From Aquanectria penicillioides (Eukaryota > Ascomycota > Sordariomycetes > Hypocreales > Nectriaceae), in the NCBI GenBank assembly GCA_003415625.1, contig PYIU01000008.1, positions 3,038,001 to 3,102,000 on the forward strand: a DNA stretch of 64,000 nt. Reading direction: 5' to 3'. Position numbers and translations under genes: made by a program. Below the pieces are notes generated by a model. That model was given only the letters and a program-made list of their open reading frames with translations. It had not been told where the DNA came from and searched no databases. Shown one piece after another: positions 43,893-55,744 of the stretch (within the stretch, counting starts at the first letter, position 1; each line of letters begins with the position of its first letter).

Positions 43893-46084
43893 ATGACAAC
43901 GACCCCGGCTATCGGCTCATCAGCCATGGCAGCACTGGCAAAGATTCTGGAAACTGACACCTTGGCCAGAAACAAAAACGATCAACATCTCCCAACTCCC
44001 GACATGAGCCAGGTTTCTACGAATGACCGCTCACTGCAAGATTCGAGAGTCATTAACAACCTGCTGGGGCCAACTCCATGGGGCATTTCTTCCAAAAGAC
44101 GATTTTCTTTACAGGGCGCATGCAAATGGTGCGGAGGCCCTTGGGATTTTGGAGGTGATATGAACGAATATTTAGAGCTGGGCCCTGTACATGAGCTGTC
44201 CTCACGAAACTGTACCTTGTGTAACTTTTTCGCAACTCTCCTTGCAGTGGAATCTACGGCACGCGGAGGGCCCATCGACGACTATCGGCTGGGACGCGAG
44301 AATTCAGTCTTCCTTGTTGAGGAATACCAGGTCGGATACCGCGTAGAACTCAACGCGACTACAAGGGCGAGGCTACGCGATCCCTCCTTTGGCCGACTGG
44401 AAGTACCCTCGGTCATCGGAGAAAGACCTCTAAATCCAGCCTTGGTCACCAAATGGTTGTTAGATTGCGAAACACGCCATGGACAAAAGTGCAGGTCCTC
44501 ATACGCGCCAAGAGCAAAAAAGCACAATATCAATCTTATTGATCTCGAAAATAGGTGTATCATTACGACATCCGAGGCGTATCAATACGTGGCCCTCAGC
44601 TATGTTGTCGGCAGTGGAAAGCAACTCAAACTCACCCAAGCAAACAGTCTTCGCCTGAGAGAACCTGGGTCGCTCTCCAAGGAAGTGCTCCCTCAGGCTG
44701 TTTGGGATGCCATGGTATTTACGCAGGCAATAAAACAAAGGTTTCTCTGGATAGACAGCCTCTGCATCGTCCAGGATGACCAAGTTACAAAACACGAGCA
44801 AATTATGAACATGGACACCATCTACAGTCGGGCAGCTCTGACTATTGTCTCAGTATCTGGAAATAGTTCCGAATCCGGTTTACCAGGCATTAGACCTAAT
44901 TCTCGACCAAGGTTGAATTTAGTAGGTGATCGGGGCGAGGGTGGCACTGTAAAAGCCTGGCCCCCCAAATTTACCGAAATAATGTCATCGTCGCCATACG
45001 AAACACGTGGATGGACCTTTCAAGAGAGAATTCTGTCACCACGTTGTTTATACCTTACGAACTGGCAAGCCTTCTTTCACTGTCGAGAAGAGCTTCGATC
45101 CGAATACCCTTTCATTGAGCAAAATAACCCAGCTCAAAGACCTACGGAAGTGCAAGCGTTCAATCCACTTGATGCGATTCCGCCCAATATTGAGCATTGC
45201 CTTCCTATGGCTTCTGTCGACTTTTTCAGATGCTATGCACTACTGGTCAAAAACTATACGCAACGCTCATTGTCTTTCTCAAATGATATTCTCAATGCCT
45301 TTGCGGGTATATCGACTGCTCTAGGGCGAATGCAAGGAACAAACTTTGCATGTGGTCTACCGGCTGCTACACTCGAAAAAGCCCTACTTTGGACCCCTGT
45401 AATGCCACTCAAGCCCAGAGAACCATTATCGTCACAACCATCAAACCCGAATATACTACCCTCGTGGTCGTGGGCTGGTTGGGTTGGCCCAGTTACATAC
45501 GATCTCGTGGTTGGGGATCACCGTCCACCCCCGATTTCGGAAATATTCGACATCCAGTGGCTCCGCGGAGATAGGATTCACTCATCAATTACTTCAAGTA
45601 AAAAGGAAGGCTCCTTAATAAACAATTCTAGCAGGAACTTCGGGCCTCATAATGTTCTTTGTTTCAGAGCTACAGTTACTAGGCTCGACAGTTTCAAATA
45701 CCTGATGGAGGAATTTCGGTATCGACAAAGCCTATTCCCCGCCGACGCGCAACAAGGAGACCCCATTAATTGTGGTTTCATCTGGGAGCTTGATACATAC
45801 ATGTCTCAAGTGAAGGACAAGGCTTCTTGTGAGCTTGTTATGATGGGCACCGCTACTTGGGTGGACGGACCTGGCAGAAGGACATGTAACCAATTCATAG
45901 ACGCAAAGGGCTATTCAAATTCAATATATAATACCGGGGGTCTAAAGAAGAAGAGGTTACCTTGGTTCATGTTATGCTGATAAACTGGGAAGGGGACGTG
46001 GCGAAGCGGCTGAGTGTTGGGTCGATTCATCAGGACGCGTGGAATGAGGTACGAACAGAGCGGAAGATAATCACATTAACTTAA
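43893..46084 (+). pseudogene. HET-domain protein with a probable C-terminal frameshift
   Basis: A single exon reads about 695 residues to a TGA at 45978. The start is the ATG at 43893, after the TATA box; in-frame sequence further upstream has no ATG. The N-terminus has a Cys-containing CKWCGGPWDF block. The HET domain carries its three hallmarks: YQYVALSYVVGSG, RFLWIDSLCIVQDD with MDTIYSRAALTIVS, and ETRGWTFQERILSPRCLYL. Such proteins trigger heterokaryon incompatibility or related cell death. The ending KKRLPWFMLC is atypical. In another frame the family's usual C-terminus appears: EEEVTLVHVMLINWEGDVAK, running to TAA at 46082. One extra G in the G5 run 45936..45940 would join them, so I suspect a 1-nt loss or a sequencing error. 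The main domain is intact either way. Confidence 0.78.
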
Positions 46085-46481
46085 AACCTGCAAATAGTTT
46101 CGGTAAATGAAAAGTTTTGGACTATCTCACTTGACTTAAATGGAGTAGGGATATGCCGTGATTCAGCTCCGGGATCTGATAACAAAGATCACCTGATGAG
46201 ATCTTATCTTCGCCAATTTCCTACCTTGAACGATCTTACCGGATCGTGTAATAATTTCACCGACAGGCCAACCAATAGTATCTATCATTTACACACCGCA
46301 AATGCTGGCATTTTGCAAATTTCTGTTGTTGAATTGTGGCGCAGCTTGATGTGATGGCGTCGCGCCTGATCCAAAAGCCCAACGACTTTCTGTATTCACA
46401 TCCGCTATTTCTATCCCGATTCTCTATTTCAACTCTCCTCAACCGTGATTGAACTCATCATCTGCGAAGTACCTGTCTATC
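46085..46481. other. Intergenic region
   Basis: About 400 bp between the HET gene and the decayed frame that follows. No gene, repeat or RNA is recognised. Confidence 0.45.
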
Positions 46482-49205
46482 ATGCAAAACTCAAGTAATG
46501 CGGATATGGTGGCCAAGGCCCTGGACCTGTCAGCATGAAGCATCGATCTTCTCTCGGTCGTTGGAAAACTCACTGAAACCACAGGGGCCGCTGCCTTGAT
46601 TGCTAGAGAGATAGGTCGCTGGTTGGGAAGAGAAGGACTGGATGAAAATGACCTGGAGTTCTTTCTCAACAGGTCCCAGGCTTTAGTTATGCCAAATAAT
46701 GAGGAAGGGGTCACATCATTCTTCAAGGCAGTCTCCGGTGGTCGTCGCCAACCAGCAGTGGTTCCCCTATGGGTTCAACCATCTGGATCTCTCGGCAAAT
46801 ATCTTGCCAGTGACCATTTGCAGCGGTGGATATCTTCTGCAATATGCTGTCTCTTTCGTTATCACGACGAGGACTACATCAAGGCGGCCCTCTCATGGCT
46901 ACTGATCAGCGACGCGCGGAAAGGTGAACCGCTTCCGCCAAGAAACCGGCTTAACCGCATGCCAGAGAAACTGAGGCTGGACATGGTTGTTAAAAAGGTG
47001 GTCGAGTCAACTTGACTTCACGTTGCAAATGCCGGTATTATTGGGTCAGAGAACGAATGTCCTCGACTTCCAGATGAATTCAATTGGGCGTGCGAGGATG
47101 GTCACAAAATCGAGGGCTACCAACTTGCGATGCTCATACGAAAGATCTGCGATTCTCCAAATGAACTTATCATTCAAAGCAAATATTTATTGACTAACGT
47201 GGTCCTGTGGATGCTGTGGCATTATGGAGGACGATTTCGCATCATCGTCAGCGGTAATATCGTCTATGATTGAGTTTTGGGATCAGAGAATGGAACCGTC
47301 GAATGCCGTGTTGCTGAATACTGCCATGCGGACAGAAATCAGTGCTCTAGTCCCGAAAGCAGTGAGTTCTGCTTGTTCCATGTCTATGAAAACATAGAAA
47401 GAAGCCTGAATCTACTTTTCAAAGGTGAGTACGATTCAAAGGACTCAGCTCCTAGTGGGGTGTTCGTTCGCCAGAAGTTATATGAGTGGCCACATAGTTA
47501 CCCAAAGGCTCAGAAAAGTATTCAAACTTTGACTCGGGCTACCGCAAGGGAAATTCTGAAATGGTTTATGCAATTACCAGTCGAGAGTGAGGATATTGAC
47601 ATTGAACCAACCCTCGTCTTCCGCCTGCTTTTGACTGGCGAGACGAATTCATCACATCGTGGGCTTAGAGTGGGAGATTTGTTGGGCAGGAGCCCTCAGC
47701 TCTTGAATATGAGATGGGGCGATCTTGGCCGACCCGTTGTTGTCTTTTCGGACTCGGACAACGACATTGACGAAGATAAATCATCCATGGATGAAACAGC
47801 CCAAGCACATGACATGGAGTCGGAAGAGTGGATCAACTACGTCCTCAAATACTTTCCTATTCTACGGGACCTCGTTGATGAACTCCACCAAACGTGCGAA
47901 TGCCACCATTGCCGACATTTGCCACATTCAAGCAGCGAACCAGCTATTCCAAATACACTCTACTACGATGGGAACTGTCTTGCATACATGGCATTTCACG
48001 AAGTCATGCCCTATTTTTCTCATGCGATTGCAGACGCATTTGGTGCCTCTGATGCATCTGGATGCAGATCTGTGCTTTATGAAATGGGCGGTGATCTTGG
48101 TGGTCTCGACATCCTGGGAAGTATAGTATAACAAGGTTTGGACGGACCCCGGAGCAGCATCAAGTGGCATACCATGTTCTACACAGCATCCCGAGTTTTT
48201 CTCGGTGCCCAGGTCCTGAATCGCCTGGAAGACTACAAAACGAACCGAGGGATCTTTGACAAATCTATCAATAAATTTGATTCTGCCGTTTCCCTGGGAT
48301 CAGCTGTTCCAACCATCGTTGCCATTCAACATGGTTCGCTCGCCGTTGTTGCTCCATGGCTGGACATCTCTAACTCTCTGTCGTGTAAGCGCTCATTTCG
48401 GTTTGAGATTGTGCAGGGCCAACTCGCTCTGCATAACGGAGAGGTTGATGGCCAGCATATTCTCCATGGTGTGCCAGGCGAAGCATGTATAATCAAGACA
48501 CAGAGGACAGGAGATGTAAGCAATTTCACTTTGAGGTCACCTGCTACGATTCACAGATCAGGAACTCGACTGTGTCTTGAAATGGACAAGTCACAAGAAC
48601 GATGGGACTGGGTGCTTGTGCCAGTGGACTCGTTCAAAAGGAAGCTTCTCTTACGAGTAGCATCCGGACAACGTTCTCGCATGGTGGAACCCGCTAGGGC
48701 GATTAGACAACTTTCACGTATGATTCCGATACCATCCTGTGTGCATGGTGGTGAAGGAGAGGGTACAGTCCCCGACAATGCCGTTTGCGAAATCCACAGT
48801 TTTGGAGAGTTGCTTGGACGTTGGGGCGATGATGAAAGCGACAGTGGTGAATCGGAATATGACTCGGATCTCGAGGAAGTGAGCTCAACGCCTCCGCGAA
48901 AGCAAATCAAGACTGGCAAAGTCAAACTACCACCAAAAAAGCCATCTCGACTAAGAACGTCTTTTTCTCTTGATTCATCGTTCAAGTTCAATACGGCGCT
49001 GGCTCTAGCAGGAAAGGATCGTATTTTTGTCAATCAGGGAGCAAGTTGTCTGGACTGTTCCCTTGCATTCGCCATGTCGGTTGAAGGAGCAAAGCATTTC
49101 ATTGTGGGTGGAGAACCCCGGTGGATTGTTAACAGGGTCAAGAATCCCGAAAGAAGGATTCCATGGTCTCTTTCCCTTCGCCGAGCCTTACAGGCTATCG
49201 AATGA
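46482..49205 (+). pseudogene. Unrecognised ~900-codon gene with four in-frame stops
   Basis: I do not recognise the protein. From the ATG at 46482 one reading frame runs 908 codons to TGA at 49203 with no frameshift. It is interrupted only at 46536 (TGA), 47013 (TGA), 47271 (TGA) and 48129 (TAA). Sequence on both sides of each stop looks equally coding, for example GRWLGREGLDENDLEFFLNR, ILRDLVDELHQTCECHHCRH and SCVHGGEGEGTVPDNAVCEI. Each stop is one C-to-T transition from a sense codon (CGA Arg three times, CAA Gln once), as expected from RIP or cytosine deamination. There is a His/Cys cluster (CECHHCRH) and an acidic stretch (DDESDSGESEYDSDLEE) before a Lys/Pro-rich basic patch. A fungal-specific protein next to a patatin relic, probably inactivated. 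Confidence 0.65.
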
Positions 49206-49537
49206 TAGCTCGAATAGCGCCAGCTCATGAATAAGGCGGAACAAGGCGGCAGAAGGAAAAATGTATTGACTTCGTCTTACACCCGACTACTGTCACATAA
49301 AGAAACATATTTTTTGCTGGCCTTTGAAACATTCAAGGCAACTACTAAACTTCTAATAGGGGCGCTTGAAGTGTACTGCATGCTGTTGGATGTTAAGGTG
49401 GCCGCTCACAACTATGTAATGAACCGCGAGTATTGTAGTGAGGCTGAGATTTTCTGCTCGATTTGCAACCGTAGCTTATATCATATCATCACAGCTCGTA
49501 AACTGTCAGATGGCCTCCTCATTGCATAGCTGTATCC
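49206..49537. other. Gap between two decayed genes
   Basis: A 332-bp stretch with a 100-codon open frame that shows no family features. Nothing else is recognised. Confidence 0.4.
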
Positions 49538-50480
49538 TTGAACTTGGCTACCACGAATAGACTGGCGTTGTCGGAGCGCGTCTGCCTGTTATCCCTAGCA
49601 AGCGGCGGAATTCGCGGCATTTCTAGCCTGCTACTACTGAAGAAGCTCATGGAATCTATCGATCCTGATGATGTGCCACGACCATGCGATTATTTCGACT
49701 TGAGGGATGGCACATCGACAGGGGGCCTGATTGCTTTGATGCTTGGAAGATTTTCTCCAAAATCCACCACTGTATCAAAATCATGAGCGGCAACACCCAG
49801 GGCCGATTTAATCATGAAACACTGGAGGCTAGCATCAAAGATAATCTTCGCCAAGATGGGTTCTCGCCAGTATCCCTGTTGCAAGACTATGATAGAGAAA
49901 ACTCTTACAGAGTGTGAGTCAAACCGGCCGGGAATAACCCATGCAAAGCCCAGATTTGTGTGCCACCAGCCAACGAACAGGGAGACCCATGATCCATTCG
50001 AGCTACCGATATACCGGACGAAATTAGACTTCGTTTGGTATAATTACCATTTGGTAAGTAGTCCGCGCAACGTGGGCTGCAACCACATTTTTTTATCCAA
50101 TGACGGTGGGCGACGAGCCATATATGGACAATGCAACTGGAGTAAACAACTGGATATCTTATGCCTGGATCGAGGCACGCGACATTTAGAGGGATGGGAA
50201 AACATCTTGAGCTCTGATACATCGGCTGCATCGTCTCCATTGGAACTAGTCTCCGCGCTTTGAAATCATTTGATCCAACCATTTCTGGAGTTGCGAAAGC
50301 AATAGGAACCACCGCGAGGGACACAAGAAACAGCGCAGGTTTTTCAAAAGCAACAAAAAACTCTTTCAAAAGAATAAGGCATTCCGGTTCAATGTAGTTA
50401 AGGGACTTGAGAGCATCGGGTTGGACGAAATCAAGCGATGGGATGATGTCAAGGCGGCAGCTTATAAGATGATTGAGGGC
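49538..50480 (+). pseudogene. Patatin-like phospholipase relic
   Basis: Fragments of a patatin-like lipase appear in order but in different frames. First comes VCLLSLASGGIRGISSLLLL (oxyanion loop, normally DGGG, here ASGG) with RPCDYFDLRDGTSTGGLIAL, whose GTSTG nucleophile motif is intact. Then, after a frame change and a missing segment, NTQGRFNHETLEASIKD. Further on, AATTFF and DNATGVNN (normally DGATGANN, the catalytic Asp) are followed by EARDI-stop-RDG, where TAG probably replaces TGG. Last is FRFNVVKGLESIGLDEIKRW. Fungal patatin proteins of this type are often NLR-like, with nucleotide-binding and repeat domains downstream; none is visible here. Multiple stops and shifts rule out a functional product. 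Confidence 0.8.
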
Positions 50481-51144
50481 TCTGATGGTGGGTGGCGTCT
50501 CCCCGGAGTCACCAATCATGGAGTGGCTGGCGGCAAGTCCCTGGTCTCTTTATTGCTAGCCAACTGCTACGTCAAATAGGAGCAAAAAGCGGTGATAATG
50601 GAAAGACAAAGTTCAGTCTAAGTCTTCTAAAACAAGATCGGCGTTGGAACATCCGAATATCGGGCTCAATTGAAACACCATTACATGCAAGGTGAACAAA
50701 ATGTTGAATAATTTAATATAGACTTTTTGATTTCTCTGCTATTCTAACAAATCCATGCTTCAGTCGCTTCAGTATCTAGCTACCCTTGCAAAGCATGACT
50801 TCATAAGCATAGTAATGAGTGTAGCGCATCGACTTTCCCACATATAAATCTTGACAAATTGCTATACGTTAGTTCTTCAGCTTTGTGGATTGAGTGTTTG
50901 AAATACGTCCAACCACATCTAAGCAGATTCAACGGACATATAATTGGGACTTGGAACGCATACTTGCAAACTCTAAGAGTATTAACATTCTGTGGATAGG
51001 GATAAGCATATGGTATTCTATCAAAGTATCCCGAGTAATTACATGACAAAGATCACTGTATTGTATTGTTCCCGACTTCTCGGTGAGCACAACCTGTCAA
51101 TTTGTCATTAACAGTTGTTGTATGGGTCGAGGTTCTAGTACCAA
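50481..51144. other. Gene-free interval
   Basis: Follows the patatin relic; no downstream NB-ARC, NACHT or repeat domain can be read in any frame. The right end holds the 3' flank of the MFS gene. Confidence 0.5.
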
Positions 51145-52520
51145 TCAGAAAACCCTCTTGACCCCATGCCATGATAGCATGATGATAGCAGCCAGGGCGG
51201 AGGAAGATCCCGTCAAGATAACGACGCCATCATATTGTCCGGCTGCGTATGCTTCCCTCATAACTTCCCTGGATGACATCAAAGCCGCACTGATGGGGCC
51301 GACCAAGACGTTTCCTACTCCCTGCAAGAAAACAAAAATCGCATATGTGGCAAAGACGGTTGAAGGATCATCACTGACAGCTCGTCCCATGGCAACCCGC
51401 AATGTGCCGAAACCGAAGCCGAAGAAGCCGTAGGCGACAGCAAAAACAACCAACAAGGCCATTGACTTGCCCAGTCCCCACATGGCTAGAGAAGCAGTCG
51501 CAGCTGTGACACACGCCGCGGTTGCAAGGAAGTTGACCGAGAGGTTCTTGTCCGACAGATAGCCAAAGGCAAATTGTCCCACAACTTGGGAAATAGACAT
51601 GAGGGCGATGAGCAAAGCACCGTTGAATGGGGAAATGCCAACAGCAGATGCATAAGACGGCAAGAAAACGATGGGGAAGAAGAATCCAAGTCCTTGGATC
51701 AAGATTGCAGAGCTATAAATCCAGAAAAGGGGCTTCTTGAGAAATCCCCAGTCAGTTCTGGCCAGAGCAGCCTGATCCGAAGTGGGCAATCGACCTCGGA
51801 ATAGAGGAATCAACGGCCCAGTCAAGATTATCATTGCAACTGCAGAGGCCCTCAAAGTAGTTTTGTAGCCGTATCTCTCCAGCAGCGATTCAATGATGAA
51901 CGGCATGACAGCGCCAGTGGCTCCAGATGCTGCTGAAATGAGACCAAACGCCATGCCCTTTCGCACGACCCACCATTCGTTAATCATGCTAATAATAGGA
52001 TACGTGAGAGTGACGAAACCGAGACCGTACAGAAGTCCTTGGGTGGCGATGAGGCCATTGACTGAAGTGGCAAACGATGCGGTCAATAAACCGAGGACGC
52101 ACATGGGCCATCCGACCCAGATCTGGTGTCGCTGGTACTTGGGAAAGCGCTTTGTCACAATTGCAGAGAAAGGGGCGCCGAGATAATAAAGACCCTGGGC
52201 GAGTGTACCAATCAAAGCGATGTTGGACTCGGAGCCTTTGAATTCGGGCACGTTGGAGTAGTAGTTTTGAAAAACACCGTAGCACATGGGGAAGCCTAGC
52301 GACGAATTAGAAACGCTTCATCGACGGGGATTGCACATCACGAACCCCAGAAGATTGCTTCAAAGGCAAAGCCAGCGATGAGTACTACCCAAGCATCTCG
52401 GCCTCGGTCAACCGGTTTCAATTGCTGCGTGATTGCAGAGCCAGGGCCGTCGCTAATAATTGCACCATGTCGGTCGGCTTGCTGCAGCTCTAAGGAAGCT
52501 GAGTCAATTTCCTGCCTCAT
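51145..52520 (-). CDS. MFS monocarboxylate-transporter-like permease
   Basis: Two exons, 52346..52520 and 51145..52295, give 441 residues. The start is the first in-frame ATG (MRQEIDSASLELQQ). Helix 1 begins DAWVVLIAGFAFEAIFWGFP, with the exon junction inside it, followed by MCYGVFQNYYSNVPEFKG, typical of fungal MCT-type permeases. Helices 4-5 carry GLGFVTLTYPIISMINEWWV and RKGMAFGLISAASGATGAVM. About 12 membrane spans are expected. The donor (GTTCGT) is weak but phases agree. These transporters move small monocarboxylates or related solutes; relatives often sit in metabolic clusters. It is divergent from a Zn2Cys6 gene 0.9 kb away, a common regulator-transporter arrangement. Confidence 0.88.
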
Positions 52521-53406
52521 CTTGAAGAGAAACAAGAGCTGAAATCGAGGTCGGTTCGTAAGGAAGGCTGTTATCGATGGCTTGTATCACCATATAAGAC
52601 ACTGCTACTTCTTGTGCCAGGGTATGGGAAGCGGTGTCTTAAAATTAGATGAAGTTTGATGGTTCGTGTGCAAGGCACGCTTGTTTTACATGAAGGGCGC
52701 AGACAGGATCCACAAGGACTCCAAATCGGTGACAATGAGCAGATCGGCGGCTTTGGGGTGAAGGATTGCTTCGGTCGAAGGTCGAGAAGCTTTCACGGTC
52801 CGTTTCCGTTGCGTTGGCAGTGCGCTGGGGGGACCTTGGAATGCGCCGAGTTTGAATCCGGCAGATCGCGATGCAGCATGGCACCTGCAAAATCCAGAAG
52901 GAGATGTGAGGATAAGAAAAGATTGACAAGTTGTCAAGAATGCGGGCTGAGAGAGCCTGCCGGTGAGATAACCCTCATCGTCCTGGACTCGTGGCTGTTG
53001 TCGGGGTGGCGCTCGGCGTTCGAGGTTATCGCTGTTTCGGTAGTGCGGACAAATGACGGCGTTTGGGGGACGCAACCGGAAGTTTAGCAGCTCGGTCAGC
53101 TTCACAAATCAAAAGCCACCACCCGATCGCTGTGGATCGGGGATTCTTCACGAGGGTATCCAGCCACTTCGTTCATCCGGCGTCCTTGTCCCTTGTCCTC
53201 GCCCCAGACTCTGTGGTGGCGGTGCGACGCTTACGCACGAGCGTCCATCCGATGTCCTAAAGCAGCGTTGCTTGGGCTCGTCCACGTAATTACCATCTCC
53301 GTCCAAGTCGTCTCGGCCCACGCTGCGCCAACTTCCGTGTCTTGTTCCCTCCCCGAGTCTCGGCCCGTGGTTCTCGGTTACCCGGGTCGATAGCAGCGAG
53401 CTCGTC
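52521..53406. other. Divergent intergenic region
   Basis: An 886-bp region between the MFS gene and the Zn2Cys6 gene. Open frames here overlap on both strands and look non-coding. No motif array like that at 32.1 kb is present; a single near match, CGTCCACG, occurs near 53280. Confidence 0.5.
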
Positions 53407-55698
53407 ATGGATCCGCCGACTGCTCGGGCTTGTGACCGCTGTTGGTCCCTGGTATGCACCTCACTCCCCGCCGTCGGCCGGCCTCGAAGCTCGCAGCTCT
53501 GAGGAGGATCCCTGTAGAAAACACAGTGTGATTTAGGCCGGCCCTGCGCTAGATGCATCCGTCTCAACATAGAATGCACCAACCAAAGACCTGCTCGAAC
53601 TCGCGGCAGACCCCGCAAACGCGCTCGGCGCCCTCGCGTCCAACCAGAGCCAAGCCCGGAGTCGCTGCAAAGTGATCCCTCCCCGGCCCAAACCGCAGTT
53701 AGTGTAAGCAAACACTCCTATCACATTGACGTAGCCGCTGCAGCTCACCATCCGTTCCTCATAGGCGCGTTCAAGGACGGAATCCCCGTACCCTGAGCCG
53801 ATTGCTCTTGCTCATGCCGTGAGACTTGTGCAAGAAGTCCCTGGTATTCCCTTGGAATACCCTTTCGCAGGCAGCCTCTTGGTTCTCATGCTTCCATATC
53901 TACGCGGTTTGGGCATTTTAGGAATCTTGCCTAACAGCATTCACATCGAGGAGCCCCCAAGTGACGGCATCAAGCATGTGGCGGCAGAGCTGCTCAGCCC
54001 TAGTCTCATATGTGGGTGCCTTGCGATATGCCTGCAGACATACTTTGATGTCATCCCACCGGCATTTAAACCCAAAGCTGAAGTCAATAAGAGTGTGCTT
54101 AGAATGAACGCCTTGGCCGTCACTCCTAACTTGGCTTGGAAGAGCTCAAGGCTACGAACTGGAGATGTCATTCTCTTGGTGTTGTACAGCCATGCTTGGG
54201 CCTTGACGGACAACTTCCTTGATATTTCAATTCGTTGGGTCTCTTTGGCCAGAGTGATGCTTTCTGATATCTATAGGAATGAAACCGTTGATCCAGAGCA
54301 TGTGAGAGAACTACAACGACGGTGAGTAAAAACTCAGGGCAATCAATACTTGCCGATCAGACATGTTTACTTCTTCCACTTAGGACAGCTGCTGGTTTGG
54401 CTCTGCAGGAACGGTAAGCCCAGGCAAATTCCAACCAGATTTTGCGTGGCCAATCCCCACTGGCAACTTCTCCAGGGTTTTATCACTTCTGCATCATCGC
54501 AAAGTCTCCCAACCAGTCACTGCAGACGATAGGACATTCCCAAGATGGCCAAGCATGCCGGATTCCCAATGGCACTCCGAAGAATCTTCTCCCACAGATA
54601 CCGGACCGCAGGTTGCTGGATCCTTTTTTCACCTATTTAGATAATTAATCGAGTGAGCTCTGGCTTAGGCTCGCATTCAGTTACCCAAGCTGACTTTTCT
54701 TCTATTAGCTGTCTCGATGCTGTCTTGGATGAGCCCGCATTTGGAACACAGGAATGGCATCATGCAAAAAGTCAACTCGAAGACTACTTTTTCTTCTTCC
54801 CCCCAGAATTGCTACGATTCGAAGATTTAGAATATCTGTATCAAGCTGAAGCTATGATATGGATCCATGGCCTCTTCATCGGCCTCTTCATCATACTGTG
54901 TAAGCTCTTGATTCCTCGCCATGAATGGTCCAATATTCCTTTCCCGCCTTGTCCTAATGTCTAAATAGACCTTAAATCAGACCTGCTTAGAATTTTGTTT
55001 GATGTCCCCAGTTCATCTGAACATAGTTTCGTGAAGGCATTCGAGCATGCATTGCTACTTGGAGAGGTATGGTTACTCCTTCACAGTCCCTCTTATTCAT
55101 GCATAGGCTGTCCTTTGGCAGTTTAACACAGTTCGCCGACATTTATCAGGTGCTCCCTACACTACCAAAGCTTAACCCAAATTTACAAGCAGTATCACCC
55201 GCGACTGCTCATTTCCTACTAATATCCAGCGTTACACTTGCTAAAGCAATGCACCAATACTTTATTGACCCAGAGTCAACGGTGGACGCGGAACTTTTGG
55301 GGGCTCCCGAAAAATTGGTCGGGGCCGCTGAAATTCACATCGTAGCCCTTACAACCTTGTCCGCCCCAGAAAGCAGATTCGACCACGAATTGTTCAAGGA
55401 GATTCGGAACCTGCTTCAATACTGCGTACAAAGAGCAACATCAACGATTGTCCGAAATGGTTTTACCTGCCTCAATATAACAATCTATCGGTGGACGGAG
55501 AAAGGAAAAGGGTTCATTCCGCTTGATGTTGAACAGGCAGTAGCCGACTGGACATGGGACACTCCGCCTAACAACCCTATATGGGATGGTAACTACGCCG
55601 GAGATGATAGTTTACGAACAGTCATTGGGGATCTTTGTAAAAGAGATTCGAGAATATGTCAGGAGGGATATTTTGATCTCAGCATTAGCCTATTCTAA
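53407..55698 (+). pseudogene. Zn2Cys6 transcription factor with disrupted middle
   Basis: Exons 53407..53451 and 53518..53703 splice into a perfect binuclear cluster, CDRCWSL-KTQCDLGRPCARCIRLNIEC, followed by an AT-hook-like basic GRPRKRARR. Exon 53765..54321 continues a fungal-specific regulatory domain to ELQRR, and a short 39-bp intron leads to HVYFFHLGQLLVWLCRNGKP. Then the frame breaks. Domain-like sequence continues in a second frame (about 54418..54643, ending VAGSFFHLFR) and then a third from 54641 (IINRVSSGLGSHS, then YFFFFPPELLRFEDLEYLYQ). Further exons 54969..55066 and 55150..55698 end at TAA. Two single-base losses would explain it; unrecognised introns are the alternative. It is divergent from the MFS transporter, possibly its former regulator. 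Confidence 0.62.
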
Positions 55699-55744
55699 AT
55701 TCGATTCTCGTCACAGTTATCGACTCGTTTTTCTCTCCTTTCCG

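Noticed and set aside
53148..53711. 187-codon minus-strand frame over the Zn2Cys6 gene start
   Set aside because: It is the antisense of the zinc-cluster exons, and has no domain of its own.
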